Shown here one piece after another: positions 8,110 through 15,793 of a stretch of DNA of 64,000 nt. The stretch lies in the NCBI RefSeq assembly GCF_905220705.1, contig NZ_CAJNAT010000009.1, forward strand, positions 62,001 to 126,000, given 5' to 3'. The position numbers and the translations under genes are program-made. The notes beneath the pieces are model-generated. The model was not told where the DNA came from. It worked only from the letters and a program-made list of their open reading frames with translations, and made no database searches. Origin of the DNA: Paraburkholderia domus (GTDB lineage: Bacteria > Pseudomonadota > Gammaproteobacteria > Burkholderiales > Burkholderiaceae). The first letter of the stretch is position 1. Every line of letters begins with the position of its first letter.

Positions 8110-8463
8110 TCAATGCGACATCAGTATGGCGATGATCAGATCGGCGCACCGGCCGCGATGCGGCACGGCGAGGTTGGCCGGGGCGTCCATGGCAATCCAC
8201 TCGCCGGCAACTTTCGCACGGCTCAGTTCCGCATGAAAGAGCCTATCGAGCGCGCTGCGGCGTTCCGCGCGCAGCTGTTCGTGCGTACCGTAGTATTCGG
8301 CGGTTCCGGCCATTACATAGAGCGAGCGCGGATCGGGCGTGAACACTGCAAACACGCCGGTCAGATGGGCGTCGAACTGCTTTGCGAGCCGCAGGGCGAG
8401 TTCGAGCCTGGGATGGGCGCGCTGGCTCGTATCCAGGTGAACGACGATGGTCTTGTAGGTCAT
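8110..8463 (-). CDS. Universal stress protein with internal in-frame deletion
   Basis: 117 residues. The first ~110 closely follow the tandem USP encoded at 33082-33918 (shared 'YKTIVVHLDTS', 'PDPRSLYVMAGTAEYY', 'GRCADLI'). After 'GRCADLI' the sequence jumps to 'IAILMSH', which equals the last residues ('VPVLMSH') of the tandem proteins. About 160 residues, the rest of domain 1 and nearly all of domain 2, are missing while frame and stop are kept. The ATG at 8463 has a GGAG 8 bp upstream; an FNR promoter (8537-8550) is intact. Whether the short protein folds is unknown. Confidence 0.75.
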   Translation of the reverse strand: MTYKTIVVHLDTSQRAHPRLELALRLAKQFDAHLTGVFAVFTPDPRSLYVMAGTAEYYGTHEQLRAERRSALDRLFHAELSRAKVAGEWIAMDAPANLAVPHRGRCADLIIAILMSH

Positions 8464-8536
8464 TGCGACGCTCCAGAAGTGGGTGAGTAGCACATGAACA
8501 CGTGATCTGAGTCTAGGAGCCGGGTACTCGCCGGCG

Positions 8537-8550
8537 TTGATTCAGATCAA
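8537..8550 (-). promoter_or_regulatory. FNR box of the 7-8.5 kb USP cluster
   Basis: TTGATTCAGATCAA, centre 80 bp before the start at 8463. TAGACT (complement of 8510-8515) is centred exactly 31 bp from the box, a textbook class II layout. The same box-to-TAGACT arrangement recurs at 33993-34006. Confidence 0.9.
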
Positions 8551-8611
8551 CGGCGCGGTAGCGCGCGAGACTTCATCTGGGTGCGCCGACGGCGATCCGG
8601 CCGATCTTGAT

Positions 8612-9523
8612 TTACTCGCACGTGACACGCGTGCCTGCCGTGCCGCTCGCCATCGCTTCGATGCGATCGATCGAGCCGATGACTGCCGGCCGGCCGGTGC
8701 GCGAGACGAACTCGCACGCCGCCTCGACCTTCGTTCCCATTGAACCGGCCGGGAAAGACATCGACCGAAGCCCCGCCATTGACACCTCGCGCAGTACACA
8801 TTCGCAGGGCGTGTGCCAGTCGGCATAAACCGCATCGACGTCGGTCGCGATCAACAGCAGATCGGCGCCGACGTCGGCTGCAAGCAGCGCGCTGCACAGG
8901 TCCTTGTCGATCACAGCCTCCACGCCGCAGCGCGTCCGGCCATCTGCTGCGACCGTGACCGGAATTCCGCCGCCGCCGGCCGCGATGACCACGGTATCGT
9001 GGTCGAGCAACCAGCGAATGGGCTGAAGCGCCGCGATGCGTCGCGGTTTCGGCGACGCGACGACGCGCCGGAAACCGGCGCCGTCCCGAGCGACGGTCCA
9101 ACCGGTGCTGATTACCAGACGTTCGGCCTGCGCCTCTGTGTAAACGGGACCGATTGGCTTGGTGGGGTAAATGAAGGCGGGGTCGTCTGCGTCGACCTCT
9201 ACGCGCGTCAGCAACGTCGCCACCTGGCGGTGGGGCGGCAAAGCGTTGGCCAGTTCCTGCTCGAGCAGATAGCCGATCATGCCTTCCGACTCGGCGTCGA
9301 GCACATCCAGCGGCGCCGCACCAGCCGCACCCGCGGCGGCGGCCTGCAATGCCAGCAGACCGACCTGAGGGCCGTTGCCATGCGCGATGACCAGCTGGTT
9401 GCCGTCGGCAAGCCGCGCTATTTGCTGTGCGGCGCGGCGGATATTGGCGATCTGGTGGGACATCGTCATCGACTCGCCACGCCGAAGCAGCGCGCTGCGG
9501 CCCAGTGCGATCAGAATACGCAT
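8612..9523 (-). CDS. arcC: Carbamate kinase family protein (altered GGN motif)
   Basis: A 303-residue member of the carbamate kinase family, which makes ATP from carbamoyl phosphate at the end of arginine fermentation. Conserved motifs visible: 'AHGNGPQVGLL', 'PTKPIGPVYTE', 'VVASPKP', 'VIAAGGGGIPV', 'VEAVIDKDL' and 'FPAGSMGTKVEAA'. However, the N-terminal phosphate-binding 'ALGGNA' of the family reads 'ALGRSA' here (Arg9-Ser10), which could impair catalysis. No arginine deiminase or ornithine transcarbamylase gene is nearby. An AAGGA site precedes the ATG, and an FNR box (9687-9700) lies upstream within the end of the neighbouring gene. Confidence 0.88.
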   Translation of the reverse strand: MRILIALGRSALLRRGESMTMSHQIANIRRAAQQIARLADGNQLVIAHGNGPQVGLLALQAAAAGAAGAAPLDVLDAESEGMIGYLLEQELANALPPHRQVATLLTRVEVDADDPAFIYPTKPIGPVYTEAQAERLVISTGWTVARDGAGFRRVVASPKPRRIAALQPIRWLLDHDTVVIAAGGGGIPVTVAADGRTRCGVEAVIDKDLCSALLAADVGADLLLIATDVDAVYADWHTPCECVLREVSMAGLRSMSFPAGSMGTKVEAACEFVSRTGRPAVIGSIDRIEAMASGTAGTRVTCE

Positions 9524-9659
9524 GATAGTTCCTTAAGCGAGTGTCGCCACGAGTACCACCTTGTGTGCATGCGGTTTTTGGCCTGCGAAAACACAATCGG
9601 CGCATTCCGCGATGATCCCTATTCCTTGTCTTTTCCCGGCTGTGTACGAGATACATTGA

Positions 9660-11120
9660 TTAGGTCACTTCGGGACGGCTGACTGATTGATCTGGATCAG
9701 CGATTTCAGGGCCGGACATCGCCGTTGCCGCGCAGGGATGAATGTCTGCATCGCCAGCCGTTCCGGGCAGTTCGACGGATTCGAGATAGGTGGGCACCTC
9801 GCAGCGCCATTGAAGCGTTTCTTCGATATGACGCCGCAGTGCATCAGCAGCGGCAGGCTCGCCGTGGGTGACGAACGTTCGCTCCGGCGGCACGGAGATG
9901 GAGTGAAGCCATGTCGTCAGCTCGTGGTAATCCGCATGCGCGGACAGCGACGAAAGCGTGACCACCGAAGCCCGTACAGGCACATAGTCGCCGTGAATCT
10001 TGATCGCGGGCGCATGGGCGGCAAGCGCCGCGCCGCGTGTGCCGGCAGCCTGGTAGCCGACCAGCGCGATGGTATTGCGGCTATCGGGCGCAAACGTCTT
10101 CAGGTGATGCACGACCCGCCCGCCGGTCGCCATCCCGCTGCCGGCGATTACCACCATCGGACCGTGCCGGGCCGAGACGGCTTTGGATTCGTCGACGGTG
10201 CGCACCATCTCGGCCGCGCTGCTGATCGCGTTGGCTTCGGTCATCGTGAGGCGATGCTCGCCGACGTGATGCCGGTACAGTTGCGTGACGCTCGATGCCA
10301 TCGGGCTGTCGAGAAAGACCGGTACATTGGCCATCCGGCCAGATGCCTTCAGGCGGGCGATGTAGTGAAGGATGGATTGCGCGCGGCCGACCGCGAAACA
10401 CGGAATCACAACCACACCGTCGTGCCGGAAAGTGCGTGCGAAGAGCTCGGCGAGTTCGGTGGCCGGATCGCCCGGATCGTGCAGACGATCCCCGTAGGTG
10501 GACTCGACCACCAGATAGTCGGCGTGTGCAAGCGGCATGGGCGCGCGCATGATCGGATCGTTCGGACGGCCAACGTCCCCCGAGAACGCGATCACCTTGC
10601 CTTCCATGCACACCACAATGCTGGCGGCGCCCAGAATGTGCCCGGACGGCAACAGCCGGAAGCACGCTTGTTCGTTCAGTTGTTTTGGTACATCGAACTC
10701 GCGTGGCACGAGCAACTGCAGCGCCTTTTCAGTGTCTTCGAGCGTGTATAACGGCAGCGCCGGATGATGTTTCGAAAATCCATGCCGGTTCGCGAAGGCG
10801 GCCTCTTCTTCCTGCAGTTTGGCGCTGTCGCGCAACATCACTTCGCACAGGTCGCGGGTGCCACGGGTGCAATAGACGGGTCCCCGATATCCCATCCGCG
10901 CGAGGACCGGCAGGTAGCCGCTGTGATCAAGGTGGGCATGCGTCAGGATCACCGCATCGAGCGTTTCGACCGGAACCGGAAACGCCCCCCAGTTACGCAG
11001 ACGCAGATTCTTTGTGCCTTGAAAGAGCCCGCAGTCGATCAGCACCCGAAGGCCGGCTCCCTCCAGCAGATATCTCGAGCCGGTGACCGTTTCGGTCGCA
11101 CCTAGAAAAGTCAGTTTCAT
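9660..11120 (-). CDS. MBL-fold/beta-CASP RNA-processing hydrolase
   Basis: 486 residues. The metallo-beta-lactamase zinc motif HxHxDH is at 61-66 ('LTHAHLDHSGYL'), with downstream ligands in 'PSGHILGAAS' and 'FSGDVG'. The beta-CASP insertion follows ('FLDSPMASSVTQLYRHH', 'VVIAGSGMATGGR'), then the C-terminal 'LSAHADYHEL' motif. This is the CPSF/YsaC-like exonuclease family acting on RNA; bacterial members are often annotated as RNA-processing exonucleases. It lies 37 bp downstream of the small gene at 11158-11397 and is probably in its operon. An FNR box falls inside its 3' end. The substrate is not predictable. Confidence 0.9.
   Translation of the reverse strand: MKLTFLGATETVTGSRYLLEGAGLRVLIDCGLFQGTKNLRLRNWGAFPVPVETLDAVILTHAHLDHSGYLPVLARMGYRGPVYCTRGTRDLCEVMLRDSAKLQEEEAAFANRHGFSKHHPALPLYTLEDTEKALQLLVPREFDVPKQLNEQACFRLLPSGHILGAASIVVCMEGKVIAFSGDVGRPNDPIMRAPMPLAHADYLVVESTYGDRLHDPGDPATELAELFARTFRHDGVVVIPCFAVGRAQSILHYIARLKASGRMANVPVFLDSPMASSVTQLYRHHVGEHRLTMTEANAISSAAEMVRTVDESKAVSARHGPMVVIAGSGMATGGRVVHHLKTFAPDSRNTIALVGYQAAGTRGAALAAHAPAIKIHGDYVPVRASVVTLSSLSAHADYHELTTWLHSISVPPERTFVTHGEPAAADALRRHIEETLQWRCEVPTYLESVELPGTAGDADIHPCAATAMSGPEIADPDQSVSRPEVT
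9687..9700 (-). promoter_or_regulatory. FNR box upstream of carbamate kinase gene
   Basis: TTGATCTGGATCAG lies within the last codons of the MBL-fold gene. A CCTAAT-like -10 (around 9659-9664, minus strand) is close to the usual spacing, so it could drive the carbamate kinase gene starting at 9523. Its intragenic position makes it less certain. Confidence 0.55.
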
Positions 11121-11157
11121 TGCGCCACCTCGAATGGCAAGTGAACCGCACGCTTCG

Positions 11158-11397
11158 TCAGACCGCCGCGCGTTGGGCCAGGCTCTCGTAGAGCGCTTCG
11201 GCGAAGCGCCTGAAGGCGTGAAGCGAGCCCGCGATGCTTTGGTATTTCTCCCGGCCGATTTGCCCGTCCAGCGTGATCAGCATGCCGGCCTCACGGGCCA
11301 GTGCGAGGATTTCATCGAACTCGCTCGCGGCGTCACGCATGTTTTTGGGGCGGGCGGCCGGCGTTGCGGTGTTGGCGGAAGAGTTAGCGTTTGACAT
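11158..11397 (-). CDS. Hypothetical small protein
   Basis: 79 residues with a polar, alanine/serine-rich start and a helical rest ('EFDEILALAREAGMLITLDGQIGREKYQSIAGSLHAFRRFAEALYESL'). No signal peptide, membrane segment or known domain is recognised. A good AAGGAG site precedes the ATG. It lies just before the MBL-fold gene, probably in one transcript, and is divergent from the flavodoxin gene. The upstream region holds GTAGG/CCTAC dyads (11529-11567). Confidence 0.7.
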   Translation of the reverse strand: MSNANSSANTATPAARPKNMRDAASEFDEILALAREAGMLITLDGQIGREKYQSIAGSLHAFRRFAEALYESLAQRAAV

Positions 11398-11528
11398 GGC
11401 CGGTCTCCTTACGGGTCAACTTAGGCGCTGTCAGTGAGGACGTCGCCGGGGCAATCGATTCCTGCTTGTCTTGAAAATCAGTATTGGTCAGCGGCCGGTC
11501 GAAACAAATCAGATGGCGCTGAGCTTCG

Positions 11529-11544
11529 CGTAGGACGTCCTACG
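11529..11544. promoter_or_regulatory. CGTAGGACGTCCTACG palindrome (second regulator site)
   Basis: A perfect 16-bp palindrome in the divergent region between 11397 and 11700. A further half-site, TTCCCTACAC (11558-11567), is the exact complement of the half-site GTGTAGGGAA found at 3246-3255. They lie about 85-115 bp upstream of the FNR-dependent start predicted for the flavodoxin gene. Candidate operator for the NarL-type regulator at 3356-4003. Confidence 0.5.
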
Positions 11545-11600
11545 TTCGTGTCAGCATTTCCCTACACGAGATGTGCCGTGATCACGGCTGAGTCCGTTGC

Positions 11601-11614
11601 TTGACATGGATCAT
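11601..11614 (+). promoter_or_regulatory. FNR box of flavodoxin gene
   Basis: TTGACATGGATCAT, with TATGCT (11636-11641) centred exactly 31 bp downstream. The predicted start is about 50 bp before the flavodoxin ATG. Confidence 0.8.
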
Positions 11615-11699
11615 AAGAACCCGCTCATGCACACCTATGCTCTAGGCATGCACAGCGAATCCCGCATGTGAACGCGCGGCAGGGGATAGAGAGGTTGAA

Positions 11700-12212
11700 A
11701 TGCCCGAAGCGAAAGTTCTTGTCGTCTATTACTCGCGCACAGGTACCACACGGCTGCTTGCTCTGGCGATCGCGAAAATGCTATCCGCGGATCTCGAGGC
11801 AATTTGCGATTGCAGCAATCGGACAGGCGTGGCTGGCTATCTGCGCTCGCTTGTCGACGCCATCAGCAAGCGTCCCGTCGAAATCGTTCCAGCCGGACAC
11901 GATGTCGCTGCGTACCAGCTCGTTGTGATCGGCACGCCGGTCTGGGCCGGTTCCGTGTCCGCGCCGGTTCGCTCGTATCTCATCGAGAATCGCGCGCGGT
12001 TTGCGCAGGTAGCTTTCTTTTGCAGCTTCGGCGGACGAGGCGCTGATCAGGCCATGAGGGAAATGCGCGAGCTTGTGGGCCGACCAGCAGTTGCCGAATG
12101 CAATGTCACAGCCGCAGAAGCGCGGAAAGATGCAAATGGCGCGTTGGCCGTTTTTGCCCACGTGCTCAAAGGACACATAGCCAGATTCAAAGCGCTTGCA
12201 TGGATGTGCTGA
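11700..12212 (+). CDS. Flavodoxin-family protein
   Basis: A 170-residue protein with a flavodoxin-like fold. The FMN phosphate loop 'YYSRTGTTRLLA' near residue 12 is intact, followed by 'VVIGTPVWAGSVSAPVRSYL' and 'AFFCSFGGRG', the loops that hold the flavin ring. This is closer to the WrbA/menaquinone-related and short flavodoxin-like families than to classical electron-carrier flavodoxins. It probably takes part in low-potential redox chemistry in the cytoplasm. It is preceded by its own FNR promoter and lies 113 bp before the N-ATPase operon, which has a separate FNR promoter. Confidence 0.85.
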   Translation: MPEAKVLVVYYSRTGTTRLLALAIAKMLSADLEAICDCSNRTGVAGYLRSLVDAISKRPVEIVPAGHDVAAYQLVVIGTPVWAGSVSAPVRSYLIENRARFAQVAFFCSFGGRGADQAMREMRELVGRPAVAECNVTAAEARKDANGALAVFAHVLKGHIARFKALAWMC

Positions 12213-12248
12213 CTCGTCAGGAGATTGAGCGCGGCATTTCTCACCGGT

Positions 12249-12262
12249 TTGATGGAGATCAG
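12249..12262 (+). promoter_or_regulatory. FNR box of N-ATPase operon
   Basis: TTGATGGAGATCAG, with TATCTT (12284-12289) centred exactly 31 bp downstream. The predicted transcript starts about 30 bp before atpD. This places the whole ATPase operon under low-oxygen control. Confidence 0.8.
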
Positions 12263-12325
12263 TTAATCGAGTGACCGCGGCGGTATCTTACGACTGTTCG
12301 AAATCGGCCGCATGGAGGCCCAACA

Positions 12326-13801
12326 ATGTCAGCGCATCTGGCAACCTCGTCCTCGATAGCCCCACCGGCCGCAAACGACGGGTATGTGGTCGCCGTACGT
12401 GGCGCGGTCGTCGACGTGACGTTTGCCGATGACATGCTGCCGCCGGTGAGCGACGCACTCATCATCCTGTCCGACGACCTCGCACCGGTGCTCGCCGAGG
12501 TGCAAGCCCACTTGAGCGAAACAACGGTGCGTGCGCTGGCGCTGCAATCCACCGCGGGATTGCGGCGCGGCGCCCGCGTAAGCGTCTGTGGCGGGCCCAT
12601 CGAGGCGCCCGTCGGCGAGGCTGTGCTAGGCAGGCTGCTCGATGTGACCGGTGCGACATGTGACGACGGCGAAGCCTTATCCGCACAGACCGAACGCCGT
12701 CCCATTCATCGCGCCGCGCCGCCGCTCGCGTCGCAGAAAGGCACCACCACGCTGTTCACAACGGGCATCAAGGTGATCGACCTGCTTGCGCCGCTCGCCC
12801 AGGGCGGCAAGGCCGCGATGTTCGGCGGGGCGGGAGTCGGCAAGACAGTGCTGGTCATGGAATTGATCCATGCGATGGTGGAGCGCTATCAAGGAATCTC
12901 CGTATTCGCGGGCGTTGGCGAACGCTCACGGGAAGGGCACGAAATGCTGCTCGACATGCGCACATCCGGCGTGCTGGCGCGCACGGTGCTGGTCTACGGG
13001 CAGATGAACGAGCCGCCTGGTGCGCGCTGGCGCGTGCCCTTTACAGCGCTGACAATCGCCGAGTACTTCCGCGACGAACGCCACCAGAACGTTCTCCTGC
13101 TTATGGATAACGTCTTCCGTTTTGTGCAGGCGGGTGCCGAGGTGTCGGGCCTGCTGGGGCGCATGCCGTCCAGAGTCGGCTACCAGCCCACGCTTGCAAG
13201 CGAAGTCGCAAGTCTGCAGGAGCGCATTGTGTCGGTAGGCGACGTGTCGGTCACTGCAATCGAAGCGGTGTACGTGCCGGCCGACGATTTCACCGACCCC
13301 GCAGTGACCGCGATCGCCGCGCACATCGACAGCATGGTCGTGTTGTCGCGCGCGATGGCCGCCGAAGGCATGTATCCCGCGATCGACCCGATCGCATCGT
13401 CGTCGATCCTGCTCGATCCGCTTGTGGTCGGCGAGGAACACGCGAACGTCGCCATCGAGGTGCGCAAGATCATTGAACACTACCGCGAGCTGCAGGATGT
13501 CATCTCCTTGCTCGGTATCGAGGAACTGGGTGCCGAGGACCGCGCCCTCGTGGGGCGTGCCCGGCGCTTGCAGCGCTTCCTGACCCAGCCGTTCGCCGTC
13601 ACCGAAGCCTTTACGGGGGAAGCGGGCCGTTCGGTGGCGCTTGCCGACACGATCGCCGGCTGCAAGGCGATTCTGGCAGGCGAGTGCGACACGTGGCAGG
13701 AAAGCTCGCTATACATGATCGGCACACTCGACGAAGGCCGCCTCAAAGAGCAAGCCGCAGCGCAGGACGGCGTGGCTCTGGCCACGGCGCAGTTGAAATG
13801 A
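12326..13801 (+). CDS. atpD: N-ATPase F1 beta subunit
   Basis: The catalytic beta subunit of the N-type rotary ATPase, 491 residues. Visible: Walker A 'GGAGVGKTVLVMELI', the 'GERSREGHEM' catalytic glutamate region, Walker B 'VLLLMDNVFRF' and 'LLGRMPSRVGYQPTLASE'. First gene of a nine-gene operon in the order atpDCQRBEFAG, which is diagnostic of N-ATPases; these occur as a second ATPase beside the housekeeping F-type enzyme. It overlaps atpC by 4 bp (ATGA). An FNR promoter lies just upstream. Confidence 0.95.
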   Translation: MSAHLATSSSIAPPAANDGYVVAVRGAVVDVTFADDMLPPVSDALIILSDDLAPVLAEVQAHLSETTVRALALQSTAGLRRGARVSVCGGPIEAPVGEAVLGRLLDVTGATCDDGEALSAQTERRPIHRAAPPLASQKGTTTLFTTGIKVIDLLAPLAQGGKAAMFGGAGVGKTVLVMELIHAMVERYQGISVFAGVGERSREGHEMLLDMRTSGVLARTVLVYGQMNEPPGARWRVPFTALTIAEYFRDERHQNVLLLMDNVFRFVQAGAEVSGLLGRMPSRVGYQPTLASEVASLQERIVSVGDVSVTAIEAVYVPADDFTDPAVTAIAAHIDSMVVLSRAMAAEGMYPAIDPIASSSILLDPLVVGEEHANVAIEVRKIIEHYRELQDVISLLGIEELGAEDRALVGRARRLQRFLTQPFAVTEAFTGEAGRSVALADTIAGCKAILAGECDTWQESSLYMIGTLDEGRLKEQAAAQDGVALATAQLK

Positions 13802-14256
13802 GTGGCACACCCTTGACGCTTACCCTGGCGACGCCGTCGCAGGTGTGGTTCGACGCTGTCGAGATCGTCTCCCTGCGCGCGGAAGATGAAAGCGGCTCGT
13901 TTGGCATCCGGACGGGCCATGCCGACTTCGTCACGCTGCTGACGCCGTCGGTAGTCCGCTGGACGTGTGCGGATGGCTCGATCCACTACTGCGCGGTAGA
14001 TGGCGGGGTGCTACTGGTATCGCACGGAACGGAGGTTTCCATTGCTTGCCGCGAAGCGGTCCCCGGTGACTCTTTGGAAGGCCTCGAAACAGGCGTTCGC
14101 GGCCGCCACGCCAGCGAGGCCGATGCGGCGCGGCGCGCCCGCGTCGACCAGTTGCAGTTGCATGCTCGCGCCGTGCGTCAGATGCTCCGTTATCTGCGGC
14201 CGCGCGCGGGCTCCGACGGCACGGCCGCAGATAGCGTTGGAGGAATGCTGCCATGA
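13798..14256 (+). CDS. atpC: N-ATPase F1 epsilon subunit
   Basis: The 152-residue epsilon subunit of the rotor stalk. The N-terminal beta-sandwich is recognisable ('LTLATPSQVWFDAVEIVSLRAEDESGSFGIRTGHADFVTLLTPSVVRW', compare the family's 'GxFGIxPGHA'). The C-terminal helical part is short. The ATG at 13798 overlaps the atpD stop by 4 bp and begins the conserved domain, so it is preferred over longer upstream starts. Overlaps atpQ by 4 bp. Confidence 0.9.
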   Translation: MSGTPLTLTLATPSQVWFDAVEIVSLRAEDESGSFGIRTGHADFVTLLTPSVVRWTCADGSIHYCAVDGGVLLVSHGTEVSIACREAVPGDSLEGLETGVRGRHASEADAARRARVDQLQLHARAVRQMLRYLRPRAGSDGTAADSVGGMLP

Positions 14257-14570
14257 ACGGGCGCCACACGGACGAGCGCAAGCAGCGGGACGAACGGATC
14301 GCCGGCGCCGCCCGACAGGCCGCCGAGCGCGATTTGCGCGGGCGCGAGGAGCCAGAGCCCTCGCTCGGCAGCCGGCTCGGGCAGATCGGCGTCCTCGGCT
14401 GGGCCATTGTCCTGCCGACCCTGATCGGCCTCGCGCTGGGACATTGGCTTGACCGGATGTTCGGCACTCGCGTGTTTTTTTCGGCGCCGCTGCTGATGAT
14501 CGGCGCTGCAGTGGGCTTCTGGTCGGCATGGAAATGGATGCATCGCCAGCAACGGAATCACCATGAATAG
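14253..14570 (+). CDS. atpQ: N-ATPase accessory subunit AtpQ (AtpI-like)
   Basis: A 105-residue protein with a charged N-terminal helix (about 1-45) and two membrane segments ('GQIGVLGWAIVLPTLIGLALGHWLDRMFG' and 'FFSAPLLMIGAAVGFWSAWKWM'). This AtpI-like double-hairpin lies at the third position of every N-ATPase operon. AtpI relatives help assemble the c-ring; direct evidence for AtpQ is limited. Overlaps both neighbours, consistent with coupled translation. Confidence 0.85.
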   Translation: MNGRHTDERKQRDERIAGAARQAAERDLRGREEPEPSLGSRLGQIGVLGWAIVLPTLIGLALGHWLDRMFGTRVFFSAPLLMIGAAVGFWSAWKWMHRQQRNHHE

Positions 14571-14844
14571 TCCACTACCGTCGATGGCGACCCAACTCGC
14601 GCTGGGGCTCGCAATCGGAACCTTGGCCGGCGCATGGCACTTCGTGTCGCTGAGCTGGAACTGGCCGTTGTTTGCAGCGGGCAAAGCGATGGCGGCGCTG
14701 GCCTTGCAGCTTGCCAGATTTGCGCTCACCGGCGCGCTGCTGCTGATGCTCGCGCATCCCGGCGCGCTCGCGCTGCTCGCGGGCATGACGGGGTTTCTGC
14801 TGGCGCGCGGAATCGCGATACGCCGCTACGGAGGTGGCCGATGA
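14563..14844 (+). CDS. atpR: N-ATPase accessory membrane subunit AtpR
   Basis: A 93-residue hydrophobic protein with about three membrane segments ('MATQLALGLAIGTLAGAWHF', 'AALALQLARFALTGALLLMLA', 'GALALLAGMTGFLLARGI'). AtpR is found only in N-ATPase operons, next to AtpQ; the role is probably in assembly of the membrane sector. Overlaps atpQ by 8 bp and atpB by 4 bp. Confidence 0.85.
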   Translation: MNSPLPSMATQLALGLAIGTLAGAWHFVSLSWNWPLFAAGKAMAALALQLARFALTGALLLMLAHPGALALLAGMTGFLLARGIAIRRYGGGR

Positions 14845-15539
14845 TCGCCTCACCGCTGGCCACCGCACCGTTGCTGCATATCGGTCCGTTATCCATCACG
14901 GAGCCGGTACTCGTCACCTGGGTGATCATGATTCTGGTGACCGTGGCGGCGGCCTTGTTGAGCCGAAGCTTGTCGCTCGCGCCGACCAGGCTGCAAACCG
15001 CGCTTGAACTGCTGGTCGTCACGATCGATCGGCAGATTCGCGACACTATGCAAACCGGGCCCGCCACTTACCGTGCGTTGATCGGCACGCTCTTCATCTT
15101 CGTGCTGATTGCCAACTGGTCGGCGCTCGTACCCGGGGTGACGCCGCCGACCGCGCATATCGAGACCGATGCCGCGCTGGCGCTGATCGTGCTGGGCGCG
15201 ACGGTTTTCTACGGCATCCGCACGCGCGGCACGGCCGGCTACCTTGCGGCATTCGCCGAGCCGAGCTGGATCATGATCCCGTTGAACGTCGTCGAGCAGA
15301 TCACGCGGACGTTCTCACTTGTCGTGCGTCTGTTCGGCAATGTGATGAGCGGCGTGTTCGTGATCGGCATCGTCCTGTCGCTCGCGGGTCTGCTCGTTCC
15401 CATTCCGCTGATGGCGCTGGACCTGCTCACCGGCGCTGTCCAGGCCTATATTTTTTCCGTGCTGGCGATGGTTTTCATCGGTACGGCAATCAGCGATACC
15501 CATCAACAGGCCACTACAGAAAATAGTGAAATATCATGA
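14841..15539 (+). CDS. atpB: N-ATPase Fo a subunit
   Basis: The 232-residue stator subunit that forms the ion half-channels. The essential arginine is in 'SLVVRLFGNVMSG', equivalent to E. coli aArg210. Five or so hydrophobic helices are visible. The ATG at 14841 has a GGAGGTGG ribosome site immediately upstream and overlaps atpR by 4 bp; a longer in-frame extension to 14634 exists but lies in the coding sequence of atpR and is rejected. Overlaps atpE by 4 bp. Confidence 0.92.
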   Translation: MIASPLATAPLLHIGPLSITEPVLVTWVIMILVTVAAALLSRSLSLAPTRLQTALELLVVTIDRQIRDTMQTGPATYRALIGTLFIFVLIANWSALVPGVTPPTAHIETDAALALIVLGATVFYGIRTRGTAGYLAAFAEPSWIMIPLNVVEQITRTFSLVVRLFGNVMSGVFVIGIVLSLAGLLVPIPLMALDLLTGAVQAYIFSVLAMVFIGTAISDTHQQATTENSEIS

Positions 15540-15784
15540 ATAACCTCATCGAAGTTGTCAGCATCGCCGCCGCCGCGCTCGCCGTGTCGTTCGGCGCGAT
15601 CGGGCCGGCGCTTGCCGAAGGCCGCGCGGTCGCAGCCGCGATGGATGCGATCGCACGGCAGCCGGACTCGGCCGGAACCGTGTCGCGCACGCTCTTTGTC
15701 GGGCTTGCCATGATCGAAACGATGGCGATCTATTGTCTCGTGATCGCCTTGTTGCTGCTCTTCGCCAACCCGTTCGTCAAGTAG
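15536..15784 (+). CDS. atpE: N-ATPase Fo c subunit
   Basis: An 82-residue two-helix rotor subunit. The ion-binding carboxylate is Glu61 in 'GLAMIETMAIYCLV'; Gln42 ('RQPD'), Thr62 and Tyr66 occupy positions that hold sodium in Ilyobacter-type rings. The first helix has few of the usual repeated glycines ('AVSFGAIGPALAEGRAVAAAM'), as in other N-ATPases, whose B. pseudomallei relative forms a 17-subunit ring reported to be proton-specific. Ion choice therefore cannot be settled from these residues. Confidence 0.93.
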   Translation: MNNLIEVVSIAAAALAVSFGAIGPALAEGRAVAAAMDAIARQPDSAGTVSRTLFVGLAMIETMAIYCLVIALLLLFANPFVK

Positions 15785-15793
15785 GCGGCGGCC

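Noticed and set aside
8547..9656. 369-codon arginine-rich frame on the minus strand over the carbamate kinase
   Set aside because: It is out of frame with the well-conserved kinase motifs and has the biased composition of a shadow frame in GC-rich DNA.
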